This document shows positions 6,788 through 12,815 of a stretch of DNA of 15,945 nucleotides, one piece after another (position 1 is the stretch's first letter; each line of letters begins with the position of its first letter). A program made the position numbers and the translations under genes. The DNA is from Acidimicrobiales bacterium (GTDB lineage: Bacteria; Actinomycetota; Acidimicrobiia; Acidimicrobiales; Poriferisodalaceae), in assembly GCA_020439485.1 (NCBI GenBank), contig JAGQSP010000094.1, positions 1 to 15,945 of the forward strand. The letters are read 5' to 3'. The notes under the pieces are model-generated. The model made no database searches. It was given only the letters and a program-made list of their open reading frames with translations, and was not told the DNA's origin.

Positions 6788-6817
6788 ACAGGCCCGGGGT
6801 TGCAGCCCTGGGCCTGT
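6788..6817. repeat. Inverted repeat / stem-loop in divergent intergenic region
   Basis: acaggccc (6788-6795) pairs perfectly with gggcctgt (6810-6817). The inner bases can add further pairs (gggg with ccct, one G-T), giving a long stem with a loop around tgca. Its place between two divergent genes argues against a simple terminator of either; a small RNA terminator or operator is possible. Confidence 0.5.
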
Positions 6818-7038
6818 TGCTTCACTATGGCTCTGTCCTGAAGCTCCTCTCAGTAGGCCCGTCGAGCCGGACAGGGATAGCCAGTACACCCGTGAAATTT
6901 CAACGATGTCAAGGATTGATAGCAGCGGCATCGGACATTCACGCGCATCCGCCCGGCTCCTCGAACTACTGGCGTGTCATTTAGTTCAATTGTCACGAAC
7001 TCCTGCTGTGGACTGCCAGTGGAGACACAAGAAACATC

Positions 7039-7091
7039 TGTGGACAAAGTGGTGGAGGCTGAGGACCGAGTTGGGTGTGACCTGTGGACAA
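7039..7091. repeat. Two DnaA-box-like sites (TTGTCCACA type)
   Basis: tgtggacaa occurs at 7039-7047 and 7083-7091, same orientation. Its reverse complement TTGTCCACA is the preferred DnaA box of high-GC actinobacteria. A third word tgtggactg at 7007-7015 differs at two positions. Two exact boxes within 53 bp upstream of a gene could mark an element origin or a DnaA-regulated promoter, or be coincidence. Confidence 0.35.
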
Positions 7092-7195
7092 GTTTGATTT
7101 CCGGTATTGACCCCCTCGTGTGATGCCTCGTATTCGTGGCAAACGGGCGGACTAGTATCGGCACAAGTAGCCACGAGCTCGATTGGAGGACTGCG

Positions 7196-8159
7196 GTGGG
7201 CTGGAAAGGAACCGTTCGCTCGATTCAAGCAGCGCAGCGTGCTTCCGAGCGCCGAAGCGGAGCATCGCCTCAAGGAAGCTAACAAGGCCGCTGAGCAGCA
7301 GCACGCTGCCGCGGTTGTCGAAGCGTACGAGGCTTACATCGAGCTGATCTCGACCATGCACCAGGACGTCGGCCCGTTGGTCGACTGGACCCTGCTCGCT
7401 GTTGCCGAACCTCCACTGGCACCGGAACGTATGAGCCTCAACGAAGAAGCAGCCCGCTCGGCGTTGGAGGCTCATCGCCCCTCGGGCCTGTTCAGGAAGC
7501 GTTCGGAGCGCAAAGGCCAGGAACTCACCGACGCGATTCCGGCTGCCATTGCGGCCGACGATGCTTCACACCAAGCGGCGATGACGGCACACGCCGAGGC
7601 GGTCCAGGATCACGCCGACTCGGTGACCATGGCAGATCGGGTGCTCTCGCGTGACCCTGCTGCGTGGATCGAAGTGCTGGAGTCCTTGAGCGAAATGAGC
7701 GAGGTCGAAGCCCTCGGCCAGCGTCTTCACTTCGACGTTCCCGACGACGGATCGCTGCCGACGGTGACGTTGGCCGGCAACTCCGACGACGTCGTGCCCG
7801 CCGAGATGTACTCACTGCTGAAGTCGGGAAAGCTCTCAACGAAGCAGACGCCTGTCTCCAAGCGCTGGGAGCTGTATCAGGACCATGTCTGCTCAGCAGC
7901 GCTTCGGATCGGACGAGACTTCTTCGCACTGCTTCCCGCCGATCAGGTTCGAGTCAACGTCACCGACGACCTTCTCAACAGCACGACCGGGCACAAGGAA
8001 CAGAGCATCATCCTCTCCGTCATCTTCGCTCGTCCAACTCTCGACAGTCTGAACATGGACAGCGTCGACCCATCCGACTCAATGGTTAACTTCGTTCACA
8101 CCATGGACTTCCGGAGGACCAAAGGATTCAACGCGGTCGAGCCTGCATTACTTAGCTGA
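7196..8159 (+). CDS. Uncharacterised GWKG-type protein, apparent 5' frameshift
   Basis: A good ribosome site (GGAGGA, 7185-7190) precedes GTG at 7196, which reads (M)GWKGTVRSIQAAQRASERR and then stops at 7280-7282. The main frame, one base further on, carries HRLKEANKAAEQQHAAAVVEAYEAYIEL and everything after to the stop at 8157-8159. I recall a family of uncharacterised proteins beginning MGWKGT-RS-, followed by an Arg/Glu-rich coiled coil and then a YE.YI..L block, so the two pieces look like one gene with a +1 shift between about 7245 and 7279. Otherwise translation would start at GTG 7239 (306 codons) or 7107 in the main frame. The C-terminus has SKRWELYQDHVCSAALRIGRDFFALLP, TGHKEQSIILSVIFARPTL and DPSDSMVNFVHTMDF. 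No enzyme motif or membrane segment is seen. It converges on the CBASS operon. Confidence 0.7.
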
Positions 8160-8218
8160 GTTTCGCGGCAACCAACGGCAGCTCACGGCACCCCGGCGGT
8201 GAGGCAACCTCTGGGCCC

Positions 8219-8298
8219 GCAGAACTCGCGACATGAGAAGGCAGGCAGATTGGCGGGGAACGACGATGTTTCGCACGCGCGAGTATTCGAGTGGCGCA
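8219..8298 (-). mobile_element. IS end relic at the 3' edge of the CBASS operon
   Basis: The minus strand starts near 8298 with ctgcgccactcgaatact, matching in pattern the IS end at 4181-4200 (ctgtgccgctcgaatatt). It continues with a diverged leader to ATGTCGCGAGTTCTG at 8220-8234, which corresponds to the transposase start MSRLL. Similarity stops there. Only the right end of an old IS copy survives, 18 bp beyond the CD-NTase stop codon. Confidence 0.6.
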
Positions 8299-8315
8299 GA
8301 CCGGCTTGGACAAAC

Positions 8316-9743
8316 TCAGCTGATCGGTATCCACGTCCGCTTCCTGGCGCGTACGACCCCGTCTTTGCCGATGAAGCACTCGGCATAGTGCTCGCCGCGG
8401 TACGCGGTGACCTCGTTCAACACAGATTCACCGCGGACGATGCTGCCTCTGAGTTGCTCAGGCCGTTTGGCCGCTTGTTCCCCGTGGTTGCGGACCTTCC
8501 AGTAGATGTCGTAAGGCGGCGGAACCGTCGTTTCGGTCACGATGAAGCGCACGTTGCGGTGCTTCGGAATGCGTCGGCGACGAAGCTGCGAGCGTCGGGC
8601 GTAGCCACCATCGCCGGCTATCTCGAGCATCACGTTCACGCTGTGATCGACCAGTACTGCAGCGAAGCAGTCTTCTGGGAGCTGCTCGTCGGGTGCAGGA
8701 CTCAGCCCTCTTGCCATATCTCGCGTAGAGCCTTGGCTATCGCCGATGAGCGCAGTCTTCGCGATCTGAGTTGAGGCTCCGAAGGACGGAGTAAGGCGGT
8801 CCATCGCTAGGTCGACGGACGCTGCGACCCGCGATGATTCGAGATTCGCCCGTAGGTTCTTCAACCATTCGAAGAACTTCTCGCATCGCTCCGGGTCTGC
8901 GTTCCATTTGTCGGCGAAGTTCTCCCTTTCGTGAGCGGGATTCGGAAGCCACCATTCGTCGTTCCTACGTTGGATTGGTTGGTGTAGTTGTGACACGACG
9001 GCAGCCAGTGCCTGATCTAGGTCAGACTGTCCCCGATAGGTGATCGCGGCGAGGGTCGTGATAAGGATCGATGGCGGTGCCTGCGCATCGTCTTCGAAGT
9101 AGACGTCACGACTTCGCTTGAGCACTTGAACAACGCGTTGCAGTGGGGTCCGGATGAGGAAGTCAGGCACTTCGGCGACGTCGACGTTGAAAGCCTTCGC
9201 CAGCTCCCTTCGGCTCTCGTCCACTAGCGCTGAGTTTTGCCGTTGTGAGAACCAGTTCGCGTAGCCGATGGGATTGCTGTATTGCCATTCGTGTAGGTCC
9301 CGGTCGCTGAGCCGGATGGCGGTCGCTGAGTCTTCGTGCGGAATTGCCGGCAAGACATCGAGATGGAACCCTGCGTCGAAGAAGTCGAGCCGCCAGCACC
9401 GCCCGAGTTCCAGAGGCTCGTCCAGGTCGTGGGCCTCGCAGTAGGCACTGAGCAACTCACCGGCTTCGTCTCGAAGTTTCTGCTGGGAAATCGACCCAGG
9501 TTGCAGCTGGCGGAGGAATACCAGGTCGATATCGAAGTCGCCCCGGTCCACTACGGGTCGGACGACGGTGCCCAGCCGGAAGGAGCCCTGGGAGTAGATC
9601 TCGACGTCAGCATGTCCCTCGTAGCGTTGGGAGATCCAGTCGCCGATCGCTAGATACTGAGCTCTTGCCTGCTCGAACTGGTCCCGCGTGATGTCGAGCT
9701 CACGGCCAACCGCTTCAACGAACCCGGCAAGGTAGGTGCTCAT
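8316..9743 (-). CDS. CBASS cyclic-oligonucleotide synthase (CD-NTase, SMODS plus AGS-C)
   Basis: This 475-residue enzyme should polymerise NTPs into a cyclic di- or trinucleotide signal on phage infection. The nucleotidyltransferase motif is clear: QGSFRLGTVVRP (52-63; G53-S54) and DFDIDLVFL (69-77) with metal-binding D71 and D73; the third acidic residue is probably D129 in FHLDVLPAIP. HEWQYSNPIGYANWF (151-165) and NPAHERENFADKW (268-280) are blocks shared by CD-NTases. The last 80 residues (about 397-475), with PPPYDIYWKVRNHG and AYRGEHYAECFI, resemble the AGS-C domain, a predicted sensor attached to such synthases. The ATG overlaps the capV stop (ATGA). Neither the CD-NTase clade nor the product base can be read reliably. 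No Cap2/Cap3 genes are present, so this is a type I (two-gene) CBASS. Confidence 0.93.
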   Translation of the reverse strand: MSTYLAGFVEAVGRELDITRDQFEQARAQYLAIGDWISQRYEGHADVEIYSQGSFRLGTVVRPVVDRGDFDIDLVFLRQLQPGSISQQKLRDEAGELLSAYCEAHDLDEPLELGRCWRLDFFDAGFHLDVLPAIPHEDSATAIRLSDRDLHEWQYSNPIGYANWFSQRQNSALVDESRRELAKAFNVDVAEVPDFLIRTPLQRVVQVLKRSRDVYFEDDAQAPPSILITTLAAITYRGQSDLDQALAAVVSQLHQPIQRRNDEWWLPNPAHERENFADKWNADPERCEKFFEWLKNLRANLESSRVAASVDLAMDRLTPSFGASTQIAKTALIGDSQGSTRDMARGLSPAPDEQLPEDCFAAVLVDHSVNVMLEIAGDGGYARRSQLRRRRIPKHRNVRFIVTETTVPPPYDIYWKVRNHGEQAAKRPEQLRGSIVRGESVLNEVTAYRGEHYAECFIGKDGVVRARKRTWIPIS

Positions 9744-10690
9744 CCCTGGGCGTTCCCGGAAACGTATGAGGTCGCCTGGTGTCGGAAGAAGTCGCGTAGT
9801 GGTGGACTTTGATGTCGTGAACGAGCGGAAGCGTGTCCCATGAGGTCACGTGCGTCGACGCGATCCAGGCGATGCAGTCCGCTGGGTACGATCACGTCAA
9901 CGCGGTGGGCTCGTTCCTTCCCCAAGAGCAGTTTTGCATGATTGAACGCCGCTAGTGCCTGCCCCCGCATGACTGTTGCTGTCGCGTGTGGGGCCCAACG
10001 CGCTAGCCCGCCAGTGTCAAGCTTCCTCGGTAACAGCCTGAGTTCTGTGGTCGTTCCGACGTTTAGGAGATGGATCTGACCGAGCTCGCCGCCACAGCAC
10101 TCGGCCGCCTCGACCACGCCTACAAGCGATGGGTTGTTTGCCCACACCCCGCCATCGATCAGACGCACTCCTCTGAGGTCCAGAGCAGGGAAGAACGTAG
10201 GGGCGGCGGACGTAGCTCGGGCGACATCCACGAGGCGTTCCTTCTTATCCCTCAGTAACCGCTCAAAGTGGGGTGTCCGAAAGAGGTAGACGTCATTGCT
10301 CGTGAGATCGAAACTCGGAATCGCGAGACGTATCGGACTCTCACCGAGTGTCATGGTGCCGAACGCTTCAGCTAGGCACTCGACGAGTGGGGCAGGATCG
10401 TAGGTGCTCCAAACTCGACGCAACCGTGGCAGTAGGCGGCGAGGGAAGATCTCGTCCTGGTGCTGAAGGTAGAAATCAACGATCTGTTGGGCGCTCAGGC
10501 CAGCGGCCAAGCCCAGCGCAACTATTCCACCAGTTGACGTGCCAACTATCAGGTCGAAGTGATCCGTCAGGCGGCTGTCGTAGTCACTCTCGAGGCCGGC
10601 GAGCGCGGCCGCTGCGAAGATGCCCTTGAGCCCGCCGCCATCGATCGCAAGCACCTGGAAGCGCCCATCCGCTTCGCCAGTCACAGCCAT
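9740..10690 (-). CDS. capV: CapV-like patatin phospholipase, CBASS effector
   Basis: This 316-residue protein is the likely killing effector. On binding the cyclic nucleotide from the partner synthase, CapV-type enzymes hydrolyse membrane phospholipids. Motifs are intact: oxyanion loop DGGGLKG (17-23), nucleophile elbow GTSTG (50-54; Ser52) and catalytic DGGVWANNP (Asp179). No signal peptide or membrane segment is seen, as expected for a cytoplasmic enzyme acting on the inner face. I chose the ATG at 10688-10690 because patatin homology begins 11 residues later and AAAGGCGG lies just before it. The frame is open for 106 further codons upstream to 11008, but that part is low-complexity and not family-like. 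Translation of the synthase is coupled through the 4-base overlap. Confidence 0.93.
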   Translation of the reverse strand: MAVTGEADGRFQVLAIDGGGLKGIFAAAALAGLESDYDSRLTDHFDLIVGTSTGGIVALGLAAGLSAQQIVDFYLQHQDEIFPRRLLPRLRRVWSTYDPAPLVECLAEAFGTMTLGESPIRLAIPSFDLTSNDVYLFRTPHFERLLRDKKERLVDVARATSAAPTFFPALDLRGVRLIDGGVWANNPSLVGVVEAAECCGGELGQIHLLNVGTTTELRLLPRKLDTGGLARWAPHATATVMRGQALAAFNHAKLLLGKERAHRVDVIVPSGLHRLDRVDARDLMGHASARSRHQSPPLRDFFRHQATSYVSGNAQG

Positions 10691-10760
10691 TCCGCCTTTA
10701 GTCGGAGGGTTTGCTCTTGAGTCTCGTTGCAACTCACTCGCATACGGCAATCGTAGACCT

Positions 10761-10828
10761 ACCCTGTGACAGCCGGTCGTTGGAAGCGTCGACACAGGGT
10801 TTGCCGACCAGTGACTCCCACGGTCGGC
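10761..10828 (-). promoter_or_regulatory. Two inverted repeats in the CBASS leader
   Basis: accctgtg (10761-10768) is the inverse of cacagggt (10793-10800), and gccgacc (10803-10809) of ggtcggc (10822-10828). They lie 71-138 bp before the capV ATG on the minus strand. They could bind a repressor or fold in the leader transcript. No CBASS regulator gene (such as CapW or CapH) is adjacent, so a host factor would be needed. Confidence 0.35.
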
Positions 10829-10984
10829 GGTCGACGAGTACGAACGTTGGGTTCCTCTCCAAGGCCCATTCGCGGTGTCTGACCAGCGTTCGCTCTGTGA
10901 GGTGTGATCCGGCCGGGCCCTGTCGACGACGGTCAGGCGGAATTTCTGAGGAGCACCCATTCGCTTTCGGTGTGTGGAGTTAGG

Positions 10985-11006
10985 GTACAAGACGCCCCTC
11001 CGACAC
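10985..11006 (+). repeat. 22-bp direct repeat copy B (possible attachment site)
   Basis: Matches 5465-5486 at 19 of 22 positions in the same orientation; the last 12 bases are identical. It lies 295 bp before the CBASS start codon and about 390 bp before the housekeeping-type Rrf2/nar block, a natural island edge. No full tRNA can be folded around it. Confidence 0.45.
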
Positions 11007-11393
11007 ATTCGGAATGGCCGTTTGGCCTAGTCAGGGCCGGTTTTTGTGCGTGGACCGCGGCTTGCGGCTATGTGCCCTATGCGGCTGACCGACGAGTGAC
11101 TGACGGGCGCAGTCCAATAGGCCTGTGGTCATCTCAAGGGGTTAGGACTCTTTCGGCGCGGTTTGATGGGATGCGGATCAGTCTGACTTCAGCCGCGGCT
11201 CTATCCGTCGGAGAGTAGGAACCTAGACCGGCTCTGACCTGCTTGTTGCGACGCATTCTCGGAACCCGCGGCGTTCGATCTCGTTCGCTCGTGTTGCGCG
11301 GCGTCGCCGCGCGTGGCCTGGTCCGTGGCTGTGAGCGTGCGAAGTGTGGGGGATGGCTGGACGCGGGCGGTCGCAGGCGGGACACTGTGAGTG

Positions 11394-11804
11394 ATGCGGT
11401 TGGAAATCTCTCGGCGTGCTGATCTTGCTCTGGGCGCTCTGCGCGCGCTTGGTGGGTCTGGGTATCGGATGAAGGGGCCTCGGCTGGCTGAGTGTCTGCA
11501 GACGACGGCCGGTTTCATTCCTCAGGTGGTTGGTCCGTTGGTGAAGGCGGGTTGGGTGAGGTCGGAACCTGGTCCGACCGGGGGGTACTACCTCGCGGTC
11601 CCGCTTGAGTCGGTTTCGGCGTTAGAGGTCATCGAGGCTGTCGAGGGGCCAACGGACTCGGGGGCGTGCGTTGTGGTTGACGGTCCTTGTGATGCCGAGA
11701 ATCCGTGTGTGTTGCACGAGGCGTGGGCTCGGGCGCGGGCTGAGCTGATGAGGTCGCTGGCGTCGGTTCCGGTTTCGCAGCTTCCGCTGTGTGGCGAGGC
11801 CTGA
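11394..11804 (+). CDS. Rrf2-family Fe-S regulator, NsrR-like
   Basis: This 136-residue protein is an Rrf2-type winged-helix regulator. MRLEISRRADLALGALRAL at the N-terminus, then LQTTAGFIPQVVGPLVKAGWV and GPTGGYYLA form the DNA-binding domain with the family's wing. Three cysteines, C92, C99 and C105 (ACVVVDGPC, ENPC), have almost the spacing of the cluster-binding cysteines of actinobacterial NsrR, so a nitric-oxide- or redox-sensing Fe-S cluster is likely. GTG at 11391 immediately before the ATG is an alternative start. It is followed on the same strand by the cytochrome/nitrate reductase operon after a 153-bp gap containing palindromic and tandem sites, which fits control of that operon. 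NsrR against other Rrf2 members cannot be settled by eye. Confidence 0.85.
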   Translation: MRLEISRRADLALGALRALGGSGYRMKGPRLAECLQTTAGFIPQVVGPLVKAGWVRSEPGPTGGYYLAVPLESVSALEVIEAVEGPTDSGACVVVDGPCDAENPCVLHEAWARARAELMRSLASVPVSQLPLCGEA

Positions 11805-11835
11805 TCGGGCGAAGCGCCCTCGCGCCCGCCCTGTA

Positions 11836-11851
11836 AGGGACCTAGGTCCCT
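11836..11851. promoter_or_regulatory. DosR-box-like perfect palindrome upstream of the nar operon
   Basis: agggacctaggtccct is a perfect 16-bp palindrome. Its GGGAC-N4-GTCCC core matches the mycobacterial DosR (DevR) hypoxia box, which has TWWA in the centre where this has CTAG. It lies 107 bp before the cytochrome start and 32 bp after the Rrf2 stop. It could also act as a terminator stem for the Rrf2 gene, but no T-run follows. Confidence 0.55.
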
Positions 11852-11893
11852 ATCGCTCCTCCGTTCATTTGGTTGACGATGTCCGGTATTCAT

Positions 11894-11925
11894 GAGTCGC
11901 TGAGTTCAGGACTCGTTGAGTTCGG
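11894..11925. repeat. Tandem 16-bp direct repeat upstream of the nar operon
   Basis: gagtcgctgagttcag (11894-11909) is followed directly by gactcgttgagttcgg (11910-11925), 13 of 16 identical. The spacing of about one and a half helical turns and the position just before the operon suggest two binding sites for a response regulator or the Rrf2 protein. A possible -35 (ttgacg, 11873-11878) lies before it, without a good -10. Confidence 0.45.
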
Positions 11926-11957
11926 GATTTAGTGTGTGAGCGGGAGGGTTCGACCAG

Positions 11958-12815
11958 GTGATGGTGCCGGCAGGAGACCGACGATTCACAGCGGGTAGCT
12001 CGCTTCGGCTTCACCTCGCTCTGGTAGCGCTCGCGGCTGTTGTTGCCGCGTTGGCGGCTTCGCCCGGTCGGGTCGCTGCGCAGGACCCGTCTGGCGAGGA
12101 CCTGTACGTACAGAATTGTGCGGCGTGTCATCAAGCCGATGGTTCGGGGATCGAGGGCGCGTTCCCGCCATTGGTGGACAATCCGAGCGCTGCGGATCCC
12201 GCGTACGTGGCTGGGGTGATTGTCGAGGGCAAGAGCGGACCTCTCGAGGTGCTCGGTGTCGCGTATGACGCGGTGATGCCTCCGGTGGCTGGGCTGTCCG
12301 AGGACCAGGTTCAGGCGATAGCGGCACATGTGACCGGATTGGCGGGCGCCGCTCCGACTCCAACGACGGTCGCCGTCGACGAGCCCAGTGGTGGGAACTC
12401 CGTCCGCGGTCACGATCTGTTCGTCGGGTCGTCGGGTTTCAGCAATGGTGGGTCTGCTTGTGCTTCGTGTCACTCGGCCGGTGAGGTTGGCAGCTTGGGT
12501 GGTAGCAGCCTTGGTCCCGATCTGACCGATGTGTACGGCCGCCTTGGCGGAGAGGCTGGGCTCAGCGGGTGGCTTACCAACCCGCCATCGCAGACGATGT
12601 CGCCGATCTTCGGCGACAAGCCGTTGACCGAGGCGGAAATCGCCGATGTCGTGGCATTCCTCGCTAAGGCCCCGGATGCAGACCCACCGCCCGAGCAGCT
12701 CGACTGGCTGCTGCTGGCCGGATTCATCGGCTGCGGCGTCCTGTTTGCCGGGATGGCAGTTGCGTGGCGCGGAATGCGCAAGACCTACGTAGACACCCTG
12801 AGGAGCGCTCGATGA
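11958..12815 (+). CDS. Membrane-anchored dihaem cytochrome c (NarC-like)
   Basis: This 285-residue protein is exported and should pass electrons to or from the adjacent molybdoenzyme complex. A signal sequence is clear (LRLHLALVALAAVVAALAA, 16-34, with likely cleavage around VAAQ-D). Two haem c sites follow: CAACH (54-58) and CASCH (168-172), with candidate axial methionines M107 (VMPPV) and M214 (QTMSPI). A C-terminal membrane helix (about 250-270) and basic tail anchor it, leaving the haem domains outside. GTG 11958 and ATG 11961 are alternative starts after GGGAGGG. The stop overlaps the narG ATG. The order cytochrome c then narG resembles narC-narG of Thermus and the cytochrome gene preceding nxrA in some nitrite oxidisers. 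Confidence 0.85.
   Translation: MMVPAGDRRFTAGSSLRLHLALVALAAVVAALAASPGRVAAQDPSGEDLYVQNCAACHQADGSGIEGAFPPLVDNPSAADPAYVAGVIVEGKSGPLEVLGVAYDAVMPPVAGLSEDQVQAIAAHVTGLAGAAPTPTTVAVDEPSGGNSVRGHDLFVGSSGFSNGGSACASCHSAGEVGSLGGSSLGPDLTDVYGRLGGEAGLSGWLTNPPSQTMSPIFGDKPLTEAEIADVVAFLAKAPDADPPPEQLDWLLLAGFIGCGVLFAGMAVAWRGMRKTYVDTLRSAR

Larger units (their letters stand above)
6670..7195. other. Divergent intergenic region with stem-loop and DnaA-box-like words
   Basis: No gene is supported here. It separates the 202-aa gene (minus) from the GWKG-type gene (plus) and must hold both promoters. It contains a long stem-loop (6788-6817) and two copies of tgtggacaa (7039-7047, 7083-7091), with a third near-copy at 7007-7015. 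Part of it (about 6880-7000) is less GC-rich than the surroundings. Confidence 0.5.
10691..11393. other. Gene-free region between CBASS and the Rrf2 gene
   Basis: No gene is supported. From left to right it holds the CBASS leader with two inverted repeats (10761-10800, 10803-10828), the second att-like repeat (10985-11006), and ggcc words followed by a five-T run (11016-11045) that could form a weak terminator on the plus strand. From about 11050 to 11393 I see nothing distinct apart from the promoter region the Rrf2 gene must have. Confidence 0.5.

Noticed and set aside
8199..8774. 191-codon plus-strand frame opposite the CD-NTase 3' end
   Set aside because: Antisense shadow of a well supported gene.
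10691..11008. 106-codon upstream extension of capV
   Set aside because: Open but unlike any patatin N-terminus; a start with a plausible ribosome site lies at 10690.
11016..11045. Terminator with T-run after ggcc words
   Set aside because: Only a 4-5 bp stem and no plus-strand gene upstream to terminate.
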